Part shown: piece after piece, positions 1-6,290 of the stretch
Position numbering within the stretch: position 1 is the stretch's first letter
Layout of the letters: every line of letters begins with the position of its first letter
Source of the DNA: an uncultured Ruminococcus sp.
GTDB taxonomy: Bacteria > Bacillota > Clostridia > Oscillospirales > Ruminococcaceae
Assembly (NCBI GenBank): GCA_910579955.1
Contig: CAJTWE010000047.1
Coordinates: 1-6,645, forward strand
Length of the DNA: 6,645 nt
Direction: 5' to 3'
Made by a program: the position numbers and the translations under genes
The notes under the pieces: model-generated
Database searches by the model: none
The model's input: the letters and a program-made list of their open reading frames with translations, nothing else
Told to the model about the DNA's origin: nothing

Positions 1-247
1 ATTTGTCGCTTCGCTCCGCTCTTGCTAAGAAATAAAATTTCGCATATTATTCTTATTGCTTACTTTTGCATGGCTTTCTATTTTGTACTTGACATAGACA
101 GGAAGCCTTTATTGGAATGCGAAATTTTGTTTTTACGCTAAATTTATCACGTGCATATTTTTTTACTAAGGAGCATTTCGCCGTCTGCGGACGGCGACCG
201 GCATTTTTTGAAAAAATTGCCGGCTCAAAAAAACTTTTATTGATTTG
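1..247 (+). repeat. ~240-bp structured intergenic repeat, copy A
   Basis: This non-coding block recurs in inverted orientation at 6291-6526. By hand alignment, bases 1-82 differ from the other copy at about 4 positions and bases 166-247 at about 5. The middle (83-165) is divergent and about 11 bases longer than in copy B. The outer edge begins with a GC-rich GCTTCGCTCCGCTC-type string. Inside are a perfect 12-bp inverted repeat (34-45 with 117-128), a nested 7-bp stem (72-78 with 101-107, one G-T pair) and two adjacent hairpins at 179-223. Open frames across it on either strand lack a ribosome binding site or any recognisable product, so I do not call a gene. The copy may extend left of the window. 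It could be a MITE-like element, a dispersed structured RNA or another intergenic repeat family; the sequence does not decide which. Confidence 0.9.
179..223. other. Two adjacent hairpins inside repeat copy A
   Basis: The first hairpin is CGCCGTC / TGCG loop / GACGGCG (179-196), a perfect 7-bp stem. The second (198-223) pairs CCGGCA with TGCCGG across T6-G-A6, with one unpaired T. In copy B the first stem reads CGCCCTC/GAGGGCG in the same orientation, so the fifth base pair changed from G-C to C-G with pairing kept. Neither hairpin is followed by a proper T-run on the plus strand, so I do not call them an intrinsic terminator of that strand. Confidence 0.75.
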
Positions 248-321
248 CTTATTTTTCTTGAAATTGCGTACTGAAACCCGTGGTTGCAACCCGCAGTTGA
301 CAAATTTCCAAGTCAAATTGA

Positions 322-350
322 TTGTTGTAAGCCCTAAAATATGCTATAAT
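322..350 (+). promoter_or_regulatory. Sigma-A-type promoter of the XRE regulator gene
   Basis: The -10 box is a perfect TATAAT at 345-350, with a weak -35 box TTGTTG at 322-327 and a 17-base spacer. Transcription would begin near 357, about 45 bases upstream of the start codon at 403. A better -35-like TTGACA lies at 297-302 but is too far upstream to pair with this -10. The promoter lies just inside repeat copy A and is not part of it. Confidence 0.65.
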
Positions 351-402
351 AAATGCAAAGAGATGGCAAATAGCTTTCTAAAAAATTTACGAGGTGACTA
401 AA

Positions 403-1389
403 ATGATCTTAGCAGACAAAATTATCAAACACAGAAAATTAAACGGCTGGTCTCAGGAAGAACTCGCAGAGCGTACCGGAGTATCACGTCAAGCTGTATC
501 AAAATGGGAAAGTGCACAGTCTATTCCCGATCTTGATAAGCTCCTCAAACTCAGCAATCTTTTTGGTGTTACTACAGACTACCTTTTAAAGGACGATATG
601 GAAACGGAAACCTTTATTGATGACAGTGAACAATCACCTGTAAGAAAGGTTACTATGGAAGAAGCAAATAAGTATCTTTCTCTCAGAAAAAAAGCGTCGC
701 TGCAAATTGCACTTGCCACATTTATGTGCATATTATCGCCTATATGTCTGTTCGTACTCGGCACTATTTCAGAGCTGCCAAATACTGGAGTTTCGGAAAA
801 TATGGCTGGACTGATAGGTCTTATAGTGCTGTTTGTAATTGTAGCAGCTGCTGTGGGTATATTTATTTTTACAGGCTTTGAAAGCTCTGAATTTTCATTT
901 ATGGAAAGTGAACCATTTGAAACCGAATATGGTGTATCCGGCATGGTGAAGGATAAACAAAAGTCATATCACAGTACTTATATAAAGTTAAATATAATCG
1001 GTACAATTTTATGTATACTAGCACCTGTTGCTTTATTTATTATCGGCGTTCATGATACTGAAACCTTTGCCGTTTGCATGCTTTCTATTATGCTGGTAAT
1101 AGCCGGAATAGGGGTAGCAATGTTTATTATTGCAGGAGTACGTCACGCAAGTATGCAGCGCTTGCTTCAAGCCCCTGATTATTTGAATTGGAAATCAAAG
1201 CCAAAAAATGTTTTGACAGAGGCAATAAGTACTATTTACTGGCTTCTTGCAACTGCAATTTATTTGTTATGGAGCTTTACAACATATGAATGGGAAAGAA
1301 CGTGGATAGTATGGCCGATTGCAGGTGTGCTTTTTGGTATTGTTAGGGCAATTTGCAATTTGTTCGATAAAAAAGACAGTTCTAAGTAG
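403..1389 (+). CDS. Membrane-anchored XRE-family transcriptional regulator
   Basis: This 328-residue protein is a DNA-binding regulator tethered to the membrane. Residues 5-62 are a Cro/C1-type (XRE) helix-turn-helix with the hallmark SQEELAERTGVSRQAVSKWES. A charged linker (about 63-96) precedes six hydrophobic segments near 98-120, 134-158, 195-216, 222-246, 270-292 and 300-320. Two of these form a visible internal duplication: the motif CIL(S/A)PxxLFxxG occurs at 109-120 and again at 204-215, each followed by a second hydrophobic segment, so the first four segments look like a duplicated two-helix unit. I chose the ATG at 403 because AGGTG (392-396) sits 6 bases upstream; the in-frame GTG at 394 overlaps that site. 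The signal sensed and the target genes are unknown. The gene has its own promoter and is followed directly by the rubredoxin promoter. The HTH assignment is near certain; any specific function is not. Confidence 0.93.
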   Translation: MILADKIIKHRKLNGWSQEELAERTGVSRQAVSKWESAQSIPDLDKLLKLSNLFGVTTDYLLKDDMETETFIDDSEQSPVRKVTMEEANKYLSLRKKASLQIALATFMCILSPICLFVLGTISELPNTGVSENMAGLIGLIVLFVIVAAAVGIFIFTGFESSEFSFMESEPFETEYGVSGMVKDKQKSYHSTYIKLNIIGTILCILAPVALFIIGVHDTETFAVCMLSIMLVIAGIGVAMFIIAGVRHASMQRLLQAPDYLNWKSKPKNVLTEAISTIYWLLATAIYLLWSFTTYEWERTWIVWPIAGVLFGIVRAICNLFDKKDSSK

Positions 1390-1418
1390 TTGACAAAATT
1401 CTCCTTGTATTATATAAT
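1390..1418 (+). promoter_or_regulatory. Perfect-consensus sigma-A promoter of the rubredoxin gene
   Basis: TTGACA at 1390-1395 and TATAAT at 1413-1418 are both exact consensus with the optimal 17-base spacer. The -35 begins at the first base after the TAG stop of the regulator gene. The expected start is near 1425, leaving a leader of about 47 bases. A promoter this strong suggests high, possibly constitutive expression unless repressed. I see no clear operator palindrome overlapping it. Confidence 0.88.
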
Positions 1419-1471
1419 AAAATATACAATGGGAATAATTAAATAATATGACCAACAAGGAGAAAACTATT

Positions 1472-2083
1472 ATGAATAAAAAGGCAATGTATAATCTAAC
1501 ATATGGACTATTTGTTCTTACAACGAAGCTTGGACAGCGCTGTCAGGGCTGTATTATCAATACTGCTATGCAGGTTACAACAAGTCCAAATCGTATAACT
1601 ATCACTGTAAATAAGCAGAATCTCACTCACAATGTGCTGATGTACACTAAGGAATTCAATATATCCGTGTTGTCTGAGCAGTCAGATTTTAGTGTATTCA
1701 AGCGTTTTGGCTTTCAGAGTGGTAGGGATACGGACAAGTTTGAGGGATATGATGGCTATAAAACAGCGGCAAACGGTATGCCTTATGTAACAGATGGAAC
1801 AAATGCCTACATTTCCGGTAAAGTTATAGATACAGTGGATCTGGGCACGCATACAATGTTTATTGCAGATGTAACAGATGGAGACGTTTTGTCAGATGTG
1901 CCGGCTGCAACATATGCCTACTATCAGAATAATATAAAGCCAAAGCCTGAGAAAAAAGATTCTGAAAAGAAAGGCTATGTATGTAAAGTATGCGGTTATG
2001 TATATGAGGGTGAAACACTTCCAGAAGATTTCGTTTGTCCAATATGTAAACATGGTGCAGATGATTTTGAGAAAATAGTATAA
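1472..2083 (+). CDS. hrb: High-molecular-weight rubredoxin (flavin reductase-rubredoxin fusion)
   Basis: This 203-residue cytoplasmic protein has two domains. Residues 1-150 match the FMN-binding flavin reductase-like fold (YGLFVLTTKLGQRCQGCIIN near the N-terminus; an NISVLSEQ segment near 63-70). After a Lys/Glu-rich linker (about 155-168) comes a rubredoxin domain with four iron ligands, C171-x2-C174 and C189-x2-C192, in the contexts CKVCGYVYEG and CPIC. Characterised homologues (Hrb of Moorella) take electrons from NAD(P)H through FMN to the rubredoxin iron and pass them to an A-type flavoprotein that reduces oxygen or NO. No such flavoprotein is in this window. The start at 1472 is set by AAGGAG at 1457-1462, 9 bases upstream; an in-frame ATG at 1448 would put that site inside the gene. 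The gene is monocistronic: its own promoter precedes it and a strong terminator follows. The domain calls are firm; the physiological partner is inferred. Confidence 0.94.
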   Translation: MNKKAMYNLTYGLFVLTTKLGQRCQGCIINTAMQVTTSPNRITITVNKQNLTHNVLMYTKEFNISVLSEQSDFSVFKRFGFQSGRDTDKFEGYDGYKTAANGMPYVTDGTNAYISGKVIDTVDLGTHTMFIADVTDGDVLSDVPAATYAYYQNNIKPKPEKKDSEKKGYVCKVCGYVYEGETLPEDFVCPICKHGADDFEKIV

Positions 2084-2085
2084 AG

Positions 2086-2137
2086 AAAACCGCTCGGAAA
2101 CGTTTAAATGAAATGTTCCCGAGCGGTTTTATTTTTT
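2086..2137. terminator. Bidirectional intrinsic terminator between converging genes
   Basis: The stem AAAACCGCTCGG (2086-2097) pairs with CCGAGCGGTTTT (2119-2130). Pairing continues inward through an A-C mismatch and a G-T pair, giving a stem of about 20 bp with a small loop. A T-rich tail (TTTTATTTTTT) follows on the plus strand, three bases after the rubredoxin stop. On the minus strand the stem is followed by TTTTCTTT, so it can also end the oncoming BFD-like transcript. Confidence 0.93.
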
Positions 2138-2139
2138 AA

Positions 2140-2334
2140 TTATCCATGCATAACTTCAGAAATTGCGTCCAGAATCTTGTCGTGACATCCTCCGCAGCCA
2201 GTAGAACAATGTGTTACTTCCTGAACGTGCTGGAAAACGGATAATACATCAGAAAAGCTGGTCATGTCATGCATAGCATCTTCAACGTCGGCAAAAGATA
2301 CGCCCATGCAGTGGCAGATTTCGTAATTTTCCAT
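2140..2334 (-). CDS. BFD-like [2Fe-2S]-binding protein
   Basis: This 64-residue protein resembles the bacterioferritin-associated ferredoxin (BFD) domain, which binds one [2Fe-2S] cluster with four cysteines arranged CxC...CxxC. Here the pairs are C7-H-C9 and C47-GG-C50, separated by 37 residues, with a fifth cysteine at C43 (HCSTGCGGCH). Domains of this kind work in iron mobilisation from ferritin-type stores or as electron-transfer or assembly modules of larger oxidoreductases; this stand-alone copy cannot be assigned a partner. I chose the ATG at 2334 because AGGGGTG lies 6 bases upstream; an in-frame GTG at 2343 overlaps that site. The gene has its own near-consensus promoter and converges on the rubredoxin gene across a shared terminator. 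Nearness to an oxygen-defence electron carrier fits an iron or redox role, but this is context only. Confidence 0.85.
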   Translation of the reverse strand: MENYEICHCMGVSFADVEDAMHDMTSFSDVLSVFQHVQEVTHCSTGCGGCHDKILDAISEVMHG

Positions 2335-2387
2335 ATAAGTCACCCCTTTCTGTATGGCTGTTTTGCCGTACTATTTTTTCACTTTAT

Positions 2388-2416
2388 AGTATATCACACG
2401 TTGTATAAAATGTCAA
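2388..2416 (-). promoter_or_regulatory. Promoter of the BFD-like gene
   Basis: Read on the minus strand, TTGACA (2416-2411) is an exact -35. A 17-base spacer is followed by TATACT (2393-2388), a one-mismatch -10. Transcription would start near 2381, about 47 bases before the ATG at 2334. No Fur-like 19-bp palindrome was recognised over it. Confidence 0.82.
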
Positions 2417-2525
2417 CAATAAGTAGGATCGATGCCATAAAAATCAATTTTATAAAAATATCCCTGCTGCTATTTTTAATATTAGTGAAGGAGATATTTA
2501 GTTATCTAAGCTTTTAAGATATTTA

Positions 2526-3659
2526 CTATAAAGTAGGATTAAGTCCGGCGATACTGTGTGCATAATAATTTAAAATTGCAGAAGCGTCCTGTAGCTCAAC
2601 ACTGCCGTTTTCATTTATATCAGCTGCTTTAAGCTGAATATCTGTATAATTGTTTAAGTTAAGCATAGCAGAAGTAAGCGCATAAATGTTCAGTGCTGCG
2701 GTCGCATCACTGATATCGATCTTGCCGTCCTGATTTACGTCGCCTTTTGTATATGAAACTGCACCAAGGTTTATAAACTTAAATCCATTTTCCTTTGCAT
2801 AAGTTTCCGCAGCAGTTCCTGCATATCCTGAAATAGTAAATCCTGAAATTTTTACATGGTAATCTGTATCGTCGCCGACATCTTTATAAGTATATCCAAA
2901 TGCATCTTCGCCAATAAAGGTAACGCTTGCAGGGATCGTTACGTTTTTCACTTTAGTACAATTGTAAAATGCCCACGTATCAATAGTTTCTATACCTTCG
3001 GACAGGGTAATGCTTTGAAGCTTGGTACAGTTTGAGAACGCACAATCGCCTATGCTGATAATATTACCGGGGATCGCTATGGATTTCAGATTATAGGATG
3101 TATCAAATGCATTGCCTCCTATATGTTTCGCTTCCGGGTCAATGGAAACTGAACTCACATCTTCCTCACATTCAACGATCCATGTTTTTGTGTTAGGCTT
3201 AAACGGACTTGTTCCGACATATTTTATTGGAGTTGTCTGATTGTTGATGCAGGCAGTTCCTATAAATGCATCAGCTCTTAATGTTTTAAGATTTGTCGGA
3301 AGCAGCACCATTTTCAGATTGCTGCAACCAAAGAAAGCGTTATAGCCGATAAACTGAACGCTGTCCGGTATGGTTATTATCTTTACTGAGGTGTTATTAT
3401 AAAAAGCATTGCTGTTGATACCATATACCTGAATGCCGTTTATCTGAGCCGGAATATCCACAGTTGCTTCAGTACCTTTGTAGGAATTAATATATATGCC
3501 TCTGTAATCTTCCATATATGTGTAATTTCCATATGTCTGCGATGTAGTAATAGGAGTATCATTTACATATCTGTCTACAGCGGAAACAGGCAGGCATATA
3601 TTGCTTATTCCTATAGCAGCGGTTATTATACAGGACAGCAATTTCTTATAAGATCTCAT
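2526..3659 (-). CDS. Secreted BspA-type leucine-rich-repeat protein with type I dockerin
   Basis: This is a 377-residue exported protein. Residues 1-27 form a signal peptide (basic MRSYKK, hydrophobic core, cleavage likely after VSA). Residues about 76-300 hold BspA-type (LRR_5) repeats of about 23 residues with the pattern IxxxAFxxCxxLxxIxIPxxV, clearest at 78-124 and 178-255. They are interrupted at about 136-175 by an insert containing KYVGTSPF. The array ends in a typical cap near 273-298 (ISGYAGTAAETYAKENGF). Residues 304-377 are a dockerin with two calcium-binding F-hand loops: D307/N309/D311/D315/D318 and D348/N350/N352/E356/D359. Dockerins attach proteins to cohesins of cellulosome-like scaffolds; BspA-type repeats usually mediate protein or surface binding. 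No catalytic domain is present, so a binding or structural role is likely. AAGGAG lies 11 bases before the ATG. No promoter is evident in the 100-bp gap behind the GH94 gene, so it may depend partly on readthrough. Confidence 0.93.
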   Translation of the reverse strand: MRSYKKLLSCIITAAIGISNICLPVSAVDRYVNDTPITTSQTYGNYTYMEDYRGIYINSYKGTEATVDIPAQINGIQVYGINSNAFYNNTSVKIITIPDSVQFIGYNAFFGCSNLKMVLLPTNLKTLRADAFIGTACINNQTTPIKYVGTSPFKPNTKTWIVECEEDVSSVSIDPEAKHIGGNAFDTSYNLKSIAIPGNIISIGDCAFSNCTKLQSITLSEGIETIDTWAFYNCTKVKNVTIPASVTFIGEDAFGYTYKDVGDDTDYHVKISGFTISGYAGTAAETYAKENGFKFINLGAVSYTKGDVNQDGKIDISDATAALNIYALTSAMLNLNNYTDIQLKAADINENGSVELQDASAILNYYAHSIAGLNPTL

Positions 3660-3704
3660 TTTTATTTTATCTCCTTAAAATTCAAAATCTTTCCTCAAAA
3701 TCCC

Positions 3705-3747
3705 TATTTATTTTAAGCAATACCGCACAGAGATTGTGCGGTATTGC
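3705..3747 (-). terminator. Hairpin after the GH94 gene, probable weak terminator or attenuator
   Basis: Thirteen perfectly paired bases, GCAATACCGCACA and its complement (3717-3729 with 3735-3747), enclose a 5-base loop. The hairpin starts 12 bases past the GH94 stop. On the minus strand the stem is followed by TTAAAATAAAT, a broken U-run, so termination may be partial. It could equally stabilise the upstream mRNA end and set different levels for the phosphorylase and the LRR-dockerin gene. Confidence 0.72.
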
Positions 3748-3759
3748 CCATAAATCTAT

Positions 3760-6141
3760 TTATCCCAAAACGATCTCTACATCGTTAACGTCAGCCATAT
3801 CGGCAGCCATAAGCTTGCAGCCTTGTGCAGCCTTGCCGTTTACTGTCATTGACGCAACGCCGCTCTGTACGTGGTTCGGATTCTTAACTATAATGTTCAG
3901 AAGCTTTCCTCTGAATTTCTTTGTCATCTTAAAGCCGTCCCATTCAGACGGAATAGACGGGCTTATTACAAGTCCATCTGCATCAGGTCTCATACCGCAA
4001 ATACCCTCAGTGCAGCCTACCATTACTGTAGACGCTGTACCTGTCAGCCAGTGTACATGACTACGACCAGCATAAGGTGAAGCCTTTGACTCTGTGAACT
4101 GTCCGTGTACATATGGTTCCATAACACGTATCTCAGCCTTGTCATTCATTGCAGCTGGTGAGCTTTCCATAAAGTAACGGAATGCAGCGTCACCATGACC
4201 CAGCAGAGATTCTGCAAGGATAAGCCAGCCCTGAGACTGAGAGAATATACCGCCGTTTTCCTTTGTGTCGGCATTGAATATATGCATAAGTGCGCCGTCA
4301 AAATAGTGTTCTTTATATGGAGGTTCAAGGAGCTTAGCACCGTAAGGTGTATCGAGAATATCTGCTACAGACTGCATAGCCTTATCAGCCTGTTCTTTTG
4401 AAGCAAATCCGGAAATTACGCTCCAGCTTTGTGGGTTGAGCCACATATTAGCCTCCGGATCTTTCTTAGCGCCAACGATCACACCATCTTCACGAATGCC
4501 ACGGATAAATCTGTCCTCGTCCCAGCACTTTTCAAGTGTATTGCTGAGTTCACCCTGTACCTTTGTGATATATTCCGCATATTCGTTGTCACCACGCTTT
4601 TCTGCAAGCTCATGCATCATGGACATTGCGTAGTACAGCTGGAATGCAACAAATGTGGATTCACCCTTTTTGCCAAGTCTCAGGCAGTCGTTCCAGTCAG
4701 CATGGAGACCAGCCGGCATCTTGTGATCGCCAAGTCTTTCCATAGAGAAGCGTATAGCATTTTTAAGATGATTGTAAACGGTATCTTCACCGCCGTTTGC
4801 ATATACGATAACCTCATCATAGAATGCAGTATTTCCGCTTTCACCTACATACTTGTAAATAGTCGGGAAAAGCCAAAGTGCATCGTCTGCACGATATGAT
4901 GGGTGACCTGTTTCCTTAACATAATCAGGATCATCCGGAGTGTTTTCGTGACCTGCATTGTGGTTAAATTTAACCAGCGGCAGACCTCCGCCGTTATCAA
5001 CCTGTGCAGAAAGCATAAAGCGGATCTTTTCAGCAGCCATTTCAGGGTCAAGGTGAATGATACCCTGAATATCCTGAACAGTATCACGGTAGCCGTAGCC
5101 ATTTCTCAGACCGCAGTAAATAAGCGAAGCAGCTCTTGACCAAATGAAGGTAATAAAGCACTGATAAGCGTTCCATACGTTTATCATATTGTTGAATTCT
5201 TCGGAAGGTGTTTCAACAGAGAAGCTTGCAAGTTTTCCGTGCCAATAGTTTTTCAGTTCGGCAATTTCTGCATCTACCTTGCCCTTTTCCTCATAGGTTT
5301 TCATGATGGCGTCAGCTTCTTCGGGGCTTTTTTGACCCATAATATATATTATTTCTCTTGATTCGCCGGGCTGGAGAGTTATCTCAGTCTGGAGAGCGCC
5401 GCAGGAGTTGGAGTTATAGTTCATAACGCCGTCGCACTTACCGTTTTCAACTGCAATAGGGTTGGAATAGGTTCTGTATGGACCGATGAAGCTTGAAAGA
5501 TCTCCGCATGCGGCAGTAACATTAGAACCTACCATACCAAGGAATCTTTGTCTGCAATCAGTAGGGCTGTTTTCGCTTATTGTTTGAACGATTTTATTTC
5601 CTTGAAGCGCTGTCTGAGAAATAAAAAGAGAATATTGGAGATTTACCTGATCCTGTTCGTAGTTGTTTTCATTTGTAAATTCAATAAAACCGAAGAGGGA
5701 GAGGTTTCTTACCTTTTCAGAATCATTCTTTATGATAGTACGCCATACTTCGTAGGTCTTGCCTGTTGGAACGTAGTAAGTTACATCAGAAGAAATATCA
5801 GCGTATTCCGCACTGATAACAGTATAAGCAGTACCGTGGCGGCAGGTGCTTTTGTAAGAATCGAGAGGCTTGCCAACAGGCTGCCATGAAGCAGACCAAT
5901 AATCAGCGGAATCATTGTCACGGATATAGATGTATCTGCCGGGCAGAGCCATATTTGAATTAAAGCGGTAACGTGCGATTCTGCCGTTTGCGCCTGATTT
6001 TACAAAGCTGTAGCCACCGGCGTTATTGGATATGATTGCGCCGTATTCTGGAGATCCGAGGTAATTACACCAGGGAGCAGGGGTATCCGGTCTTGTGATG
6101 ACGTATTCTTTGCCGGAAAGATCAAAGTATCCGTATTTCAT
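3760..6141 (-). CDS. GH94 disaccharide phosphorylase (cellobiose/chitobiose phosphorylase family)
   Basis: This 793-residue cytoplasmic enzyme (no signal peptide) belongs to glycoside hydrolase family 94, whose members phosphorolyse beta-linked disaccharides with inversion, giving an alpha-sugar 1-phosphate plus the free acceptor sugar. The length fits the family (about 790-820). The N-terminus MKYGYFDLSGKEYVITRPDT and AGGYSF (41-46) are characteristic of the beta-sandwich domain; an (alpha/alpha)6 barrel follows at roughly 310-720, then a C-terminal beta domain. The catalytic acid is D485 in ADWNDC (481-486). R352 in GYRDT and T700-G701 in WLTGTA match known phosphate-binding positions. Where characterised members have IFxH, this one reads IFSQ, with Q635 in place of His. 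It also lacks the long loop seen in true cellobiose phosphorylases after WNDC (here CLRLGKKGEST). By remembered comparison it looks closer to the chitobiose or cellobionic-acid phosphorylase side of the family, so substrate is left open. AAGGAG lies 10 bases upstream of the ATG; an in-frame ATG at 6201 has no comparable site. Confidence 0.93.
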   Translation of the reverse strand: MKYGYFDLSGKEYVITRPDTPAPWCNYLGSPEYGAIISNNAGGYSFVKSGANGRIARYRFNSNMALPGRYIYIRDNDSADYWSASWQPVGKPLDSYKSTCRHGTAYTVISAEYADISSDVTYYVPTGKTYEVWRTIIKNDSEKVRNLSLFGFIEFTNENNYEQDQVNLQYSLFISQTALQGNKIVQTISENSPTDCRQRFLGMVGSNVTAACGDLSSFIGPYRTYSNPIAVENGKCDGVMNYNSNSCGALQTEITLQPGESREIIYIMGQKSPEEADAIMKTYEEKGKVDAEIAELKNYWHGKLASFSVETPSEEFNNMINVWNAYQCFITFIWSRAASLIYCGLRNGYGYRDTVQDIQGIIHLDPEMAAEKIRFMLSAQVDNGGGLPLVKFNHNAGHENTPDDPDYVKETGHPSYRADDALWLFPTIYKYVGESGNTAFYDEVIVYANGGEDTVYNHLKNAIRFSMERLGDHKMPAGLHADWNDCLRLGKKGESTFVAFQLYYAMSMMHELAEKRGDNEYAEYITKVQGELSNTLEKCWDEDRFIRGIREDGVIVGAKKDPEANMWLNPQSWSVISGFASKEQADKAMQSVADILDTPYGAKLLEPPYKEHYFDGALMHIFNADTKENGGIFSQSQGWLILAESLLGHGDAAFRYFMESSPAAMNDKAEIRVMEPYVHGQFTESKASPYAGRSHVHWLTGTASTVMVGCTEGICGMRPDADGLVISPSIPSEWDGFKMTKKFRGKLLNIIVKNPNHVQSGVASMTVNGKAAQGCKLMAADMADVNDVEIVLG

Positions 6142-6290
6142 GAAAAAAATTCTCCTTTTTGTTATCTTTATATTGTTTACAGCGTGCATAATTTTATACA
6201 TACACTATCATTCACATCATAACATGAACAATGATAATTTGCAAGGGCTTTTTGCAAAAAAGTTATATATATTTTTAAAAAAGCAAAATA
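6142..6290 (-). promoter_or_regulatory. Upstream region of the GH94 gene, promoter not resolved
   Basis: The AT-rich gap between the GH94 start and repeat copy B must carry the promoter unless transcription enters from beyond the repeat. On the minus strand, TATAAA occurs at 6198-6193 and at 6172-6167. The best -35 partner for the first is TTATGA (6222-6217, 18-base spacer), matching consensus at only three positions. A weak promoter needing an activator is possible. The imperfect symmetric stretch TTCATGTT...TGTGAA (6228-6211) could be an operator but is far from convincing. The only firm element is the ribosome binding site AAGGAG at 6157-6152. Confidence 0.35.

Noticed and set aside
89..94. 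TTGACA inside repeat copy A as a -35 box of an element transcript
   Set aside because: No -10-like sequence lies 16-18 bases downstream, and the hexamer is not conserved in copy B.
1..247. CRISPR repeat or tRNA-like reading of the hairpin region
   Set aside because: There are no regularly spaced short direct repeats with unique spacers and no cloverleaf with acceptor and T-loop features.
117..401. Open frame (+) across repeat copy A and the regulator promoter, and a frame on the opposite strand at 53-316
   Set aside because: They run through a non-coding repeat, the + frame overlaps the regulator's promoter and ribosome binding site, neither has a recognisable product, and copy B does not preserve the frames because of its 11-base length change.
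394..402. GTG start for the XRE regulator nine bases upstream
   Set aside because: The GTG is part of the AGGTG ribosome binding site that serves the ATG at 403; the protein from 403 matches the usual family N-terminus.
1448..1471. Upstream in-frame ATG for the rubredoxin gene
   Set aside because: It has no ribosome binding site of its own and would place AAGGAG (1457-1462) inside the coding region; the ATG at 1472 is correctly spaced from it.
2454..2477. AT-only hairpin AAAAATA/TATTTTT as a terminator for the LRR-dockerin gene
   Set aside because: The stem is 7 A-T pairs with a 10-base loop, about 50 bases past the stop; too weak to call although no better terminator is visible in 2417-2525.
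2269..2517. Open frame on the plus strand between the BFD-like and LRR-dockerin genes
   Set aside because: It overlaps the BFD-like gene and its promoter antisense, has no ribosome binding site, and its hydrophobic low-complexity translation reflects AT-rich sequence.
4429..4899. Long plus-strand open frames inside the GH94 gene (also 3734-4060, 4903-5139, 5548-5889)
   Set aside because: All are antisense shadows of a clear 793-residue enzyme and lack ribosome binding sites and recognisable domains.
6142..6201. Twenty-residue N-terminal extension of the GH94 enzyme
   Set aside because: The family N-terminus begins at MKYGYFD, AAGGAG is 10 bases upstream of that ATG, and the extension is AT-rich and has no ribosome binding site of its own.
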